64,000 bases of DNA from Pegoplata infirma (GCA_963921195.1 OY992537.1:48055943-48119942); one strand, 5' to 3'. Positions 43,862 to 55,268 are shown, counted from the stretch's first letter. Numbers and translations are program-made. Notes: generated by a model from the letters alone, not told the origin.

Positions 43862-44553
43862 ATTCTTAAACAATTAACTGACCAAAAATTTGGCCAAAAA
43901 AGTTTTCATTTGCAAAAGTTATCTTAACAAAAACTATTATTTCAGTGTTAACCCTACAATAATTATAGTATTTGTTAAGATAACTTCTGCAAATGAAAAC
44001 TTTTTTGGCCAAATTTTTGGTCAGTTAATTGTTTAAGAATCCCACATTATATACTAAAAGATGGAGTCTTAAATCATCTCGTAAAGTGATGCTGGCATAT
44101 ACAAAACAACGGTTTTTCGCGATTTTCATCATGATGGTCCATATAACATAGCTGTTTTTTGTCCACTATTCGTATTGTTAGGGATGCCTTTTTGATTCAC
44201 TAAAAGCAAGTTTTTTATCAAAGACCAATTTGGCTGTTAATTTTGCGAAAACCCTAAAAAATTAAGAAATTCGCGAATTTAAGGGCTTAAGATAACAAGC
44301 TTTGAACCAAATTTGCATAAGAAATATTGCTACAAGTCATATCTTTGTTTTCCATGCCATAAAATTTATAAATCATTAACTTTGCAAATTTTTTTGTTAA
44401 AAAACTAGCTCGAAATCAGCAAATCTTTAACGACATTTTGCAAGAAAACTGTACCATACATCGAAAAACGGATTACGCTATTCGAATAAGCATGTCCGAA
44501 ATATATAGAAATGATGGTCGTAACTCTTGTTTATTTTTTAGTGTTCCGCAGTG
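43862..44553. mobile_element. Palindromic CACTGCG element, copy 2, left arm missing
   Basis: It covers the centre and right arm of the 39629 family (aacaattaactgacc, then aaacggtttttcgcg and tacagttttcttg in reverse). It ends TGTTCCGCAGTG. The centre itself is an inverted repeat of tttgttaagataact around 43895-43990. Confidence 0.75.
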
Positions 44554-44569
44554 TTATTACTATTTTTTA

Positions 44570-44795
44570 ATTTTTTTTTTTTGCTCCATTGGTGCGTCAT
44601 AGAGGGGTCATTTCCAAGACCAAACCCCATTAATTTTTACGTCAAAACATTTCTTCGGAACAAACTAATACCCTATCTCCACTCCCTAAGTAGGCTTCCA
44701 TACAAATTACAGTTGGAGCAAATTTTATAAAAATTTAATTTTGAATGGAGATAGGATATTGAGTGGAGATAGGGCGTAGGTATATTTTACAAAAA
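44570..44795. repeat. ggtgcgtcatagaggggtc repeat unit
   Basis: It matches units at 50250-50350, 50400-50530 and 50580-50690, with the order gtgcgtcatagaggggtc, gacc-accccat, ttacgtc, aacaaactaataccctatctc. The end shows an inverted gagatagg/cctatctc pair. Confidence 0.55.
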
Positions 44796-44799
44796 TGTA

Positions 44800-46264
44800 C
44801 CTCCTTTACGGAGTCTACTAAAGTTTGACATATATGTTGGGCATTTACCTGGTCAGGTTGGTATTGCAATCCAGCGAAATCGGTCCAGTGCACTGTGGCA
44901 GAAATCACTGTGGCACGAAATTAAAAAAATAAGATCGATAAATGTTTTTCCACTGCATCGTTTACCTATACTTTACAGAAAAAATTTAAGTTTTTACTTT
45001 TGTTTTGCTTTCAATATTCGCACAGCTGTAAGCTGTCAAATATACATTTTCTGCAGCAAGTGTATTAAAGGAATTTGGGACCTAATTACTCAGTGAGTTT
45101 TTCCTGACACTTTTGAGTCAATTGCTTATACATTTTCAGCCAAAAAGTTTTAATTCAAAGTAAAAAGGTATGTGTTAACCAAAAAATAAATGTTTGTGGC
45201 CTGTGTGTATCTAGTTTATTATTAGTGCATTATAGAAGTTGATATTTGTGATATAAGCTATAGTTTCATGGAATGCAACTTTTGAAATTCGATCGTATTC
45301 GGTCCAATTCCTATTTTTTTTATTATTTTGGGTTATTTTTGTTGTGACGTTTCAGTATGGCGTGCTAGTTCGCGCAAGTTGTTCGGTTTTTTAGGGTCCA
45401 TCTGCATGTCCAAATAAACAGTATATACGCGATAGAGACCACAATTTTCAATCGATTTGGCTAAAATTTGAAATTTAAGATTTTTTATCGAAAGAACAAA
45501 ACCTATTTAATTTTTGACAAAATCGGTCCATGTTATCCTATAGCCCCCTTGATAATTTCCCCTTTCAGTTTTACTTAAAAAGCCCTTACCATAGTATTTT
45601 GACAAATATTCTCTTGAAATTCGACTGTTAAATGTTTTTTGTAGCCATAAATAATCACTCAAAATTTTATCGGAATCGGAACATTTTAACTTCTAGTCCA
45701 CATACAGACACCCTCCCGATATTCACATAAATTTCCCAAAATACATAAAAACACTGAAATAAATAAATATGGTTAAAAGTTAAATTCTTTGTAAGTTTTA
45801 TAATCACAAATATGCATTGGGCTTTATTATTTTACATTTCCGAATTAAGCGTCGCTAGATTGAGTGTTTCGGCCACTGTGCAGTGGTTTAAAAGTTATGA
45901 GCAAAAGAGTGAATTTCGGCAAGGGTTTTTCGCGAATTTACGAGATAAAAAACACGATAAGTTTCTAAAGGCAATTATAAAGGCAATTCTGTAAATATTT
46001 TACAACGCATTTTTGTCACTCAAAAATATTTTTAGACTAAAACAAAAAAAAATACGCTCAAAAAAAATTTTACACTCAAAAACAATTTAGTAAATTATTT
46101 TTTTTTTTTTGAAAAATTAATAAAAAAAAGTTTTTTTAACCAAAAAAAATAATTCTGATCAAAAATGTTATTTCTTTTACGTTAGAAAATTTACTATCAC
46201 TTAAAAAGGGCATTGTGGAGGTTATTTATAAATTCGGCCAGATCATATTTAACTTTTCTACTTG
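44800..46264 (-). mobile_element. DINE-1-like element split by Transib-like element 3
   Basis: The left part 44800-44890 matches 33070-33155 (tttgacatatatgttggg, ggtcaggttggtattgcaat). The right part 45881-46264 resumes at the same point with gtggtttaaaagttatgagc and ends with the hairpin and ctacttg. The removed insertion is 44891-45880. Confidence 0.75.
44891..45880. mobile_element. Transib-like element 3 (CACTGTG/CACAGTG, TSD CAGTG)
   Basis: The left end is CACTGTGGCAGAAA and the right end, read inwards, CACAGTGGCCGAAA. The flanks are CAGTG (44886-44890) and CAGTG (45881-45885). The uninserted sequence is preserved in DINE-1-like sisters (ggtccagtggttcaaaag around 33150). The right heptamer is identical to the consensus RSS heptamer CACAGTG. 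No transposase frame is present. TIRs are short (about 14 bp). Confidence 0.75.
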
Positions 46265-46265
46265 T

Positions 46266-46365
46266 TTTTATATAAAAAGAGAATATTAAAAATGTCTTAA
46301 AGGCCGTTTTTTTTTATTCTTACTTCATTTTAAAAACAGTTTTGCATATGTATGTAATTGTAAAC
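46266..46365. other. Putative intron start beside the candidate exon
   Basis: If the minus-strand exon at 46380-46719 is real, this is the beginning of its intron. Nothing else is visible. Confidence 0.25.
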
Positions 46366-46379
46366 TTAATAGTACTTAC

Positions 46380-46719
46380 CCAAATAGGTACTATTTGTTA
46401 AAACCCAAAAGATTTTTAATGGATCCACCATAACTACAACACCTGCCGCAACAAAAACTCCAGTCGCAGCAACAACGTATAGTAGTACTACGTTGATGAA
46501 GGAGACGATGATATTGTTATGGCCAAAAAACAGCAACAAAAACAACAACGACAACAATAAAAATAATTTTAATGGTACTTGCTGTTGTTGTTGCTGCTGC
46601 TGTTGTTTTCGTTTTATTTCTAGCACTTGGTATTGTCTTGGTTTTTGTACACGTTGAATAATAAGAGCGATGATGAAAATGGAGGTAAAATAATGTAAAA
46701 TAATCAACAGAACAAACAC
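46380..46719 (-). CDS. Candidate first coding exon, polyQ and hydrophobic, product unknown
   Basis: A minus-strand frame opens with ATG at 46717-46719 and encodes about 113 residues before a strong donor. The exon would end at 46380 with TTTGG followed by gtaagtact, a near-ideal 5' splice site. Unspliced, the frame stops shortly after, at 46366. Visible features are a hydrophobic start (residues about 1-22), a Q9 tract (residues about 39-47), a Leu-rich segment (about 51-65) and a long hydrophobic stretch (about 70-98). CAG/CAA and TTG/GTT repeats are typical of fly gene 5' regions, but such repeats also create hydrophobic frames by chance. The region 46330-47330 is one of the few parts of the window without transposon signatures. 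I do not recognise the protein and infer no function; it could equally be untranslated or intergenic triplet-repeat DNA. Confidence 0.3.
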
Positions 46720-47330
46720 TTTAAACGTCTTTAAACAATGAATAAAATAACAATAAGATGGCGAAGATGTTGCTGTTGTTTGTAAAGTTGTTAATGTTGA
46801 GGTAAAATATTGTAGAAAATAATCAACAGCAGCGGTAGAAATAACAAATAGGGTGGTAGCAGCAGCAGCAGCAGGAACTATGTTGTTGATGGTAATAATG
46901 ATGCCGCTGATAATAATCTGAATATGTTGTTTTGTAATGTTGCTTGTATTGTTATCGTTTTTGTTAATATTTCTATTGTTGACTGTTAGTCAACAACTAT
47001 CAGCAATATAAGGTGATGTAAAATTAAAGTTGCTATTGTTGTGGTAAGTGTTGTTGATAGTCAAAATCGCATAAAATATTATTAAATTGTTAAACAGTAA
47101 TTTTAAAATTTTATTATTTTGAATTGCATGTATTGCTGAACTTCTTGAATATCCTTGGCAGTTGTGGGATTGTAAGAATTTTTTTAGAATTTTTATAAAT
47201 CTTTGTGGATACAATTTATTTGTAGTTGCTGTAGTTTTTTCAGTTGTTAGGGTTCGTTTATTGCTTGAATTGTATGTCTTTAGATTTTTTAATTTATTTT
47301 CATTACTAATTGGTTTCATAGTCAATTATT
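46720..47330 (-). other. CAA/CAG-rich region, possible 5' UTR
   Basis: On the minus strand this is rich in caacaa and cagcag repeats. It contains a second open frame (46990-47325, 111 aa) with an Asn/Thr/Lys-rich start and one hydrophobic segment. No splice site clearly joins it to the exon downstream, so it may be leader sequence with an upstream frame, or nothing. Confidence 0.25.
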
Positions 47331-47559
47331 TTTATTTTTAATTACTTTAACTTAAATTAACACTGTTGAACATTTAAAAAAATATAAAATTAAGATTTTA
47401 TTTTAAGTTATAAAATTTTAATAGAATTTCATATAAAAATAAGTGTTTTAGGGTTGTTAATATTGCCACATACTCATACAAATATATCTCAAAAAAATAT
47501 TTCGGTTGTGCCAATCTAAAATTCGGTTGTTGCTATTATAATCGGTTGCGATAACCAAA
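47331..47559. other. AT-rich spacer
   Basis: No feature is visible here. Confidence 0.35.
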
Positions 47560-48384
47560 TGTCGTGAATAAGCTAACCAAGTAATGTAATAATTAATAAC
47601 AAAAAAATTAAAAATCAAAAAAAAAAAATTTTGGTTTGTATTAGAGATGGGCACATGAGCAGATTAGAACGTGATTCACGTGATTCACGCGTGATCACGC
47701 GTGAGTGTGACTGAATTCAATTTTACTCACGTGATTGTGAGTGAGTGTGAGTGGGGAGAAAAATTTCGTGAGTTAGTGTGCGTGAGTAAGATTTTTGCGT
47801 GAGTGAGTGTGCGTGAGTCAATTTTTTTGCGTGAGTTTGCGTGATATATTTGCTCTTCATATTTCCTTTCGTACCAAAAAAGCAACAAAAAATTGTAAAA
47901 TTTAGCTTAAAAAAGCAAAAAAAATGTAAAATTTCGCTGAACATTAAATTTTGCTAAAAAATTTTAAAGATTTTTGAAATTTTAGTTTTTGAAATTTTTT
48001 TTGTATAAATAAGAGTTTCGTGAGTGTGAGTCAACATGAGTGAAGCTTGCGTGAGTGCACGTGAGTGCGAGCTGTATTAAATTTACTCACGGAATTGTGA
48101 GTGAGTGGGGTAGAAATAATATGGTCGTGAGTGAGTGTGCGTGATTCAAAAATTCCTGTCGTGAGCGTGAGTGAGTGTGAGTCAAAAATCACTCACGCGC
48201 CCATCTCTAGTTTGTATGGAAAAATGATTCTTAAGGCCCCGCTCTTTAAGGCCCCGTCGCGTAAGGAAGGCGCGGTCGTAGGGACATAATATTTTTTCTG
48301 AGTTATTTTAAGTCAAATGGGAAAATAATGAGCGTGTACCGTCTCAACATTTTCAACATTTCCAAAATAAGGGACAATCTAATA
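47560..48384. mobile_element. Half copy of the TATTAG palindrome, split by a hAT
   Basis: The left piece (47560-47641) and right piece (48218-48384) together match the centre and right arm of 35454-36569 (aaaatgattct-aaggcccc, ctctttaaggccccgtcgcg, gggacaatctaata). The left arm is missing. The hAT element 47642-48209 lies between. Confidence 0.7.
47642..48209. mobile_element. hAT-type element built of GTGAGTGTGAGT repeats
   Basis: The ends TAGAGATGGGC and GCCCATCTCTA are flanked by GTTTGTAT (47634-47641, 48210-48217), an exact 8-bp duplication. The sister palindrome at 36395-36410 keeps the uninserted gtttgtatgg. Both halves are dense in gtgagtgtgagt and tcacgcgtg motifs, mostly facing the same way along the element. 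No transposase frame. A truncated relative is at 6755-6848. Confidence 0.85.
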
Positions 48385-48795
48385 TACATATGGGGCATTC
48401 CATGTCAAATCGGACACTTTGAAAAATTTTTTTATTAGATTTTCCCAATTTGTTTACAGTTTTTAGTACCCTTCGAAAACTCCTTCGTGGTAAATTTTCA
48501 GATCTTTTTGATAACCCGTTCAAAAGATATAAAATTTTTAAAAATTAGTAGTTTGTTCCTTTACTCAAACTTCTTTTACTCATACTTCATCAATAATGGT
48601 CCAAATTTCAAATTTTTTTTTCAAAATTTTTTTTTTTTATGTACTTTTTAAAATAAATCCCAAAAAATTCTTAAAAGCGCTTTAGTAAGCGTTTAAAATT
48701 TAAATCTCATTTTTGAAAATGTTTGTACTCTTCGATTTTTTTGAAATTTTTTTGTGTAAAACATCTATCGATTCTACAAATTTTTTGCCCAGGCG

Positions 48796-50163
48796 CACAG
48801 TGCGACATTTGGCCAATCTAGGTGGACAAAAATCTAATTTAAAAGATCCTGGCTTGAAATTTGGTTTGATAATAATGGAGGACATAACTAATATTGACAA
48901 CAAAATTTGGAACAATCGAACAATTGCCACGCCCATTTTTGGGAAATTAACTCTTTTTTAAGAAATTGCTTAAATAATTTGAAGAATTTTTATGAGATTT
49001 TGTAAAAAAATTATTATTTGTGTACCATTTTGTAAAAAAAAATGTACACAATAACCTCGAAGACAATTATTGATGGGCGGTATACGCCCACTTTTTTTAT
49101 AACAGACATTTAAGCTGTTTTGGACAACCTTGGGCTAGATTTCCTTTTTTGACTTATGTACATTGTAAAATTAACTCTATACTGTAACAAAAAGGGGCGT
49201 GGTCAACCCACTATTTGCAGTTTTATAAATTTATTACACACAAAACGATTTTACAATAGAAATAGAAATAGCAGTACAGTAATTTATTGAAATCGTGTGA
49301 TTTGTATCACTCATATTTTAGAATTTCAAACCAAAAAATTAAAGTTATTTGGTTTTCATTATTTTAATTCCATTGCGAATTCTACGAATTTAACAATTAT
49401 TCAATTTTCCCATATTTTATACAAAAACTAAACATCGTTAAAAAAATGTAATGCCGTTAAACAAGGGTTTGGTGTAATAACACATTACATTTTATATTAT
49501 AATGTATTCTTACATAATCATTCAATTTTATGTGCAATATAAGTGTATTTTTCATATAGTTTAAAACTAAAAGTCTCTGGAATTAAAAAAAAATCAAGCA
49601 AAAAGTCCATTTTAGACGTTCACTAAACTTTAAAATTCTCTATAAATCGCAAAAAATCGCCAGCAAACATGGTTTAATCTCTTACTAGAGATATTCCAAC
49701 ACCTGCCACATGTATAGGTCGTGTGAGGGAGCGTGAGGAAACTATAGTTTTATTCCAAGGAAGTTTCCGTTTTTTTCTTTTTTTTTTTAATTTTTAATTT
49801 TTGTTTTTAATAAATTACAACAATAAGTTTTCGATTAAATTAAAAAATGAGCACGGATTTAAAAACTAGATTAAAAATACTGTATTTTTAAAAAAAGAAA
49901 TGGACTTATAACTACAACAGCAAAAAAGTTATAAGTGTTTGAAGTTGGGATGGTGCTCAAAAATATATTTTATTTCTCAAAAGTCTATTACAAGATGTGA
50001 CTTTAAACTCCTGAATCAAATGAAACAGCACTTTTTTCGTCATATTATGATTATTTCCATAGTATATGGATTGTTTGCTGTCACATTCATTTAAATTATA
50101 ACAATTCGCCAACTTTTATTTTTCGATTTTTGTCCACCTAGATTGGCCAAATGTCGCACTGTG
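48796..50163. mobile_element. Transib-like element 4 (CACAGTG ends, TSD AGGCG)
   Basis: The ends CACAGTGCGACATTTGGCC and its exact complement extend as TIRs of about 38 bp. The flanks are AGGCG (48791-48795) and AGGCG (50164-50168). The other arm of the host palindrome (around 50868-50878) keeps the uninserted gcccag-aggatcg site. The CACAGTG heptamer equals the RSS consensus, and a 5-bp GC-rich TSD is characteristic of Transib and RAG transposition. No transposase frame is visible; the interior has an inverted gggcggtatacgccc (about 49076-49090). Confidence 0.85.
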
Positions 50164-50249
50164 AGGCGGATCGTGGGATAACGATAATTACTATTTTTTA
50201 AATTTTTTAAAAAATTTTGTTGTAATTTTTTAATCTTAAAATCATTTCT

Positions 50250-50690
50250 ACTGCTCGAATGGTGCGTCATAGAGGGGTCTTTTATAAGACCGACCCCAAT
50301 TATTTTTTACGTCTTAATATTTCTTTGGAACAAACTAATACCATATCTCCAATTTCTAAAGGGGCTCCCAAACAAAACGAAATTTTTTAAAATTTGCTCC
50401 AACCGCTCTAACTGCTCTAATAGCGCCCTTAGAGCAACAAAATGTATGACCGACCCACAATATTTTTTTAGTCCAAACATTTTCTCTGAACGCACCGACA
50501 CTCTATCTTTAACTGTTAAGGCGGTCCCCATACAATTTTTTTTTTATTCTTTGTAAATTTGTTTTATTTAATTAGCTTCTACCGGTCCAATGGTGCGTCC
50601 GAGAGGGGTCATTAGTGAGACCGAACCCCATTTGTTTTTACCCTACAACATTTTTTCAAAATATACCTACGCCCTATCTCAACTCCCTAA
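50250..50690. repeat. Three tandem ggtgcgtcatagaggggtc-type units
   Basis: Units at about 50256, 50408 and 50588 share the order [gtgcgtc]agagggg, gaccgacccc, ttt-acgtc, aacaaac-aata-c-atatctc and a closing ccc-atacaa block. They are diverged, and the middle unit has lost its start. Related unit at 44570-44795. Confidence 0.55.
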
Positions 50691-51281
50691 GTAGGAGATA
50701 GGGTATTAGTTTGTTCCAAAGAAATTTTAAGACGTAAAAATTAATGGGGGTCGGTCTTATAAAGGACCCCTCTATGACGCACCATTCGAGCAGTAGAAAT
50801 GATTTTAAGATTGGAAAATTACAATAAAATTTTTTCAAAAAATTGTAATAATCGTTATCCTTCGATCCTTCTGGGCAAACAATTTGTAGAATCGATAGAA
50901 GTTTTACACAAAAAAATTTCAAAAAAATCAAAGAGTACAAACATTTTCAAAAATGAGATTTAAATTTTAAAACTTAAAAATCGCATACTAGAGTGCTTTT
51001 TAGAATTTTTTGGGATTTTTTTTTTTTAAGTACGTTAAAAAACAAATATTTTGAAAAAAAAAAAATTTGAAATTTGGACCATTATTGAAGAAGTTATGAG
51101 TAAAAGTAGTTTGAGTAAAGGAACAAACTACCAATTTTTAAAAATTCGACATCTTTTGAACGGGTAATCAAAAAAATCCGAAAATTTACCACGAAGGAGT
51201 TTTCGAAGGGTACTAAAAACAGTAAACAAATTGGGAAAATCTAAAAAAAAAAATTCAAAATGTCCGACTTGTAAGAACACC

Positions 51282-52949
51282 TCAAAAATTTTGGTATATT
51301 TGCTACATAACCTAAAAATACAAAATGCTTTAAATTGGCTGCTGGTTGGCATATATGAAAATAATTGGACACAGAGAGGTATTTTTACAAGTACAAACCT
51401 ATTTTTTCACAAAAAAAAAAAAAAATCGCTGAATTTTTTCACCAAAAATTTTTTTCTGCGATTTTTTTTTTTCAAATGATTTTTTTTAGCAAAAAATCTT
51501 TTTTGGATTGTGTAGGGTATTTAACGAATTTACCCTTTTTACTTATCTTATTTCAAATGTGCGACATATGGTTTTTGAGATATCGCTGTTTGAAATTTGC
51601 AAAAAATTGCGGTGTTTTGCCCATGCTCAAAAAATAAAAAAAAATCTAAAAATTTCGTTCCCTTTTTTAGAACTTAACACAAACATTCATTAAGAATTAA
51701 TTTGAACCAAATCTGATCATCTTAACACGTGGCGCCCTATGATTAAAATTTTGTTTTTTTTAGAAACTTTTCACCAAAAACTCAAAAATTTTTACAAATT
51801 TTCTTCATACTACGAATGAAAAAAACAAAAAAATATTTCTTTTGGACAAAACACACTAAAATTTGCGCACTTTAACCGGTTGTAGAGAGGAAAAGACAGA
51901 CTCCAAATTTTTTTGGAATTTTTTTTTGTATTATAAGAAAGCTCTGGAATAATAATAATAGTTTTGATCACATGATAAATTACACTAATCTACAAATATT
52001 AACTTTTTTTCACAGACTTCTAAGGTACAATTTCCAAAGTATTTTGACCTTCTAAACACGAATCTGTTATCGGAAAAGTTGTATTAAATCGCCTTCTCAA
52101 AAATATAGGCATTTTTATTTTTTGCGGACCCAGTCCTCGAACAGACAAATTTTTAAATATTGGAAAAGTTTATGTTAAAGTTATTCATATTTTTTTTATT
52201 CGAATTTCCAATAAAATATCCTAACTTTTGCAAGAAATCCGGACTTGATACGATCAAGGATACCATCAGGACATTAAAAGGATATCAAGGATGCCATCAG
52301 GACATTTTAAGACATCTATATTTTTACTGATCAAAATTAAACGAAAACTTTAATTTCTTAATTTTTTTGGATAAAATCGCAATTGTAAAAAATCGATTAC
52401 TCAAAACTGACTAACAATAAGAATAAAAAGCTGTGCAAATTGCATTTAGTGCGTACTAAAGCACATCAAACAATTTGCGAAATCGAAGGGGGTAGTGTCC
52501 GAAATTGTGCGATATGGCAAGGAATGCGCAACATAAAAAAAAAAAACAAACAGAAAAATGTTCATACAGTTGTATTTGTGTAAAATGCTGCTAGTTTACA
52601 ATAAAACTTTATATAAATAAAAAAAAAATACTTTTGTAACAATTACGACAACAAGAAAAAAAAATATTTATAGTATATTTTTAAGCAACAACTTATTTTG
52701 AAATATGTCGGTGTATGTACACAACTATGACAACAATATCAACATGACTATGCAAGCTATGAGGGGATATGAGAATGAAAAACAAAGAAAAAAATATTGT
52801 TGCAACCAAAATGGTAGAACAATGCTGCTATCAGGTTAAACATTCTTTCATGGCACTTGAAAAACAAAAAAAAAAAAAAATATGAAAACAAAAAAACTTT
52901 GTACTACAGATAATAGCAAAAGTTTAAAAAACTTTAATAAAAACATTTA
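51282..52949. other. AT-rich spacer, no gene seen
   Basis: No element end, coding frame or RNA gene is recognisable. Frames at 51231-51693 are low-complexity Phe/Lys-rich and unsupported. Confidence 0.35.
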
Positions 52950-52951
52950 AG

Positions 52952-53157
52952 GCATTTATAAACGAAAATTAAATAAAAAAATATTAAAGCATACATTTAG
53001 GTGAACTTTTATATATCTAATTAAAGTATAGTTTTAGGATAAAATAATTTAAAAGCATTTATATACGAAAATTTAATAAAAAAATATTAAAGCATACATT
53101 TAGGTGCACTTTTATATATCTAATTAAAGTATAGTTTTAGGGTAAAATACTTTAAAA
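52952..53157. repeat. Two-copy 103-bp tandem duplication
   Basis: Copies at 52952-53054 and 53055-53157 are nearly identical (differences include gaactttt/gcactttt), so the duplication is recent. The unit contains gcatacatttaggtg and tctaattaaagtatag. No function is apparent. Confidence 0.85.
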
Positions 53158-54299
53158 GGTCTTTAAAAAAAAGGCGTGTTTTTGACTAGACTTTGAATGT
53201 GTAAATCGCTGTATTACAAGGATGTATGTATAAAGATTTTTTTCTGAAAAAAAAAAAAAAAATCTTTTTACCGTAAGTTTTTTACAGCTCAAACGTGTAA
53301 TAAAGGGTATTGAGAAATCGACTAATTTGACTTCCACATTTTTACACTGACATTTTTTACCCTCAACCAATTTATACACTTAACACCAACATCACCATTT
53401 TATGATAAAAACTTTATCCCATAGTTGATTTTTTTTTTGTTGTTGTTATATCACATTTGCAAAACTTTTGTATTTGATTTTTTTTGCAATATTTTGTCAC
53501 AATATCAGTTGCTCGTTACTTGGTCACATTCACCAGCAGATGTGCATTTTTTATGCATCTTTTTTTTTTGCTAAACCTTGCGGCATTGTTTAGCTGGAGT
53601 ATGAGTGCCAACATCCCAACTAGGTCACTTGCACAAAATTCATTTGAATTGCATTGGCTTAATGGGATTTTTTATATTTTTTTTTTCATTGTTTCAGTAA
53701 CAATATCTCGTTACTAGCTGAAGTGAAAAGCAAAAGAGAATATTTGAATATCACGGGTTTCTATGAGAACGCAAATGTATTGTTAACACGGTGATTGTGC
53801 AATTTATATTAACGGTTTTCAAAGATTTTTTTTTGTGTTGTGTTTTAAACATGAATGGAATTGAAGAGTTGAAAGGTTTCTTAGAAATTGTTTTATAATT
53901 TTAAAATTATAGTATATATTTACTAGCGAAACACTTTAATGGCGTTGTATTTTCTGAAAAAATGTTGCACTTTATCTGCCCTTTTTTTCTTAAATGCCTC
54001 ATTGTGTACAGTAATGAAGAGATAATGAAGCGAAACGACAAATACTTTTGTTATAGAATGAAAAACTTTTTGAACTGTATCTAAACTGTTCAATAAGATA
54101 TGCCAATATACGCATTTTTAATTCTTTAAAAATAAAAATGGTTGGAAATTAACAAGTTTTTTTTTTATTTATCTTAAAAGCCAGAACCTTAACAGAGATA
54201 ACAAAGTGGGTTTCATAAAAATCTATTGGCAAACGCCAAAGTTGTAAAATGTCCCTTATATTTATTTAATTTTATTTTTATGTTAAATACAACAAAAAA
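53158..54299. other. Spacer, no transposon ends or gene seen
   Basis: A less repetitive stretch at about 53490-53720 (ttactggtcacattcaccagc-like wording) has normal complexity but no supported frame. The 77-aa frame 53484-53717 has no recognisable domain. Confidence 0.35.
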
Positions 54300-54300
54300 C

Positions 54301-54480
54301 AAGTGAGAGTGTTAAATTCGACTGTTCCAAATCTTTTATACCCACCAAAATTAAAAAAAAAAAAATCCAGGGCCGTTTTTTTGGGAGGATGGTCGATGGA
54401 AGACGTTGGAGGGGCTTTGCAGACACTCCCCAGAGATAGATGATGTCGGGTCAACTTATTTTTACTTTTTTTAACCGCTG
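54301..54480 (+). repeat. DINE-1-like 5' piece
   Basis: The aagtgagagtgttaaattcg start, a mutated hairpin and tatacccaccaaa are followed by the G-rich block, then the sequence diverges. Confidence 0.6.
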
Positions 54481-54591
54481 CCTTGCCAGAAATTATTTTA
54501 AATATTATTAAATTTATTTTCATTTTCGAAAAAAAAAACAAATTATTAAATACCTAGCAAGAAAGGTGGTCTGTCCTTTATGGGTCACCTT

Positions 54592-54965
54592 AGTGTATTA
54601 AAAAAACCGGCCATTTTCAAAAACCGGTTTTCGGTTTACTCGAAAGAGCTTATTTTTGAAAAACCGGTTTCAGGTTTCGGTTTTGGCAAAAAACCGATTA
54701 AACCGGTTTGATTTTAACACACCATCATATCCCCAAGCTGATTATGGTAGTATCGCGAAGTTATGTTAGTGTTTCTAAAAAACTGTGTAATGTCAATATA
54801 TATTTTAACTCATTATTTTGTAACTTTTTATTAAAACCGGTTAACCGACACAAAAAAAAACGGTTTATCGAATATTCGAAATTCAAAACTATCCGAAACC
54901 GGTCGAGTTTCCAAAAATGAAAAAACCCGTTAACCGGTTTTCGGTTTTGAATACTTTACCTGACA
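54592..54965. mobile_element. MITE dense in AACCGGTTTTCGGTTT motifs
   Basis: Both sides carry many direct and inverted accggttt/aaaccggt copies. The outer parts (gtattaaaaaaaccgg and ccggttttcggttttgaatac) are roughly inverted. No clean duplication is visible. The arrangement resembles hAT subterminal repeats. Confidence 0.5.
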
Positions 54966-55265
54966 TGTCATACGAACCCAATCACAAACTTGACAGATAT
55001 CATAAAAAACACATGTCATTTTCGTGAGGAAATGTCAATACAACGGATACATCACTTGTGCCCTTAAACCTGTCCCATAGAAACACAACATATAACAAAT
55101 CACAGAACTGTCCCCTAGCCTGTCCCAAAAATGACAACTTTTTGGAATTTTGCTTGGTAATAGCAAAAAAATGATGCGTATTACAGAGCTCATAATGGGA
55201 AAAATAATCCAAAAAAAAATTGGAGTCTATCTTTGCCTCCCTACAACCTGTTAAATTTAGCAATC
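54966..55265. other. Spacer rich in acctgtccc/gacatgtcat wording
   Basis: Short repeated gacatgtca and cctgtccca words occur (54960-55135), but no element boundaries or gene are found. Confidence 0.3.
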
Positions 55266-55268
55266 TTA

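Larger units (their letters stand above)
48392..51281. mobile_element. Large palindromic element hosting Transib-like element 4
   Basis: The left arm starts ggggcattccatgtcaaatc and the right arm ends gtccgacttgtaagaacacc. The arms (48392-about 50345 minus the insertion, and about 50690-51281) pair through actccttcgtggtaaatttt, caataatggtcc and ctatcgattctacaaatt. The unpaired centre (about 50346-50690) holds further ggtgcgtc-type units. Target duplication is unclear. A fragment of the same terminus may be at 63103-63125. Confidence 0.7.

Noticed and set aside
39629..44553. One 4.9-kb palindrome with a 3-kb insertion
   Set aside because: Both parts contain the centre of the palindrome, so they are two separately truncated copies rather than two halves of one element.
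46990..47325. 111-aa open frame as a protein-coding exon
   Set aside because: No supporting splice sites or recognisable domain; composition follows the local CAA/AAT-rich DNA.
53484..53717. 77-aa open frame with hydrophobic segments
   Set aside because: T-rich DNA gives Phe/Leu-rich frames by chance; no splice sites, domain or start context supports it.
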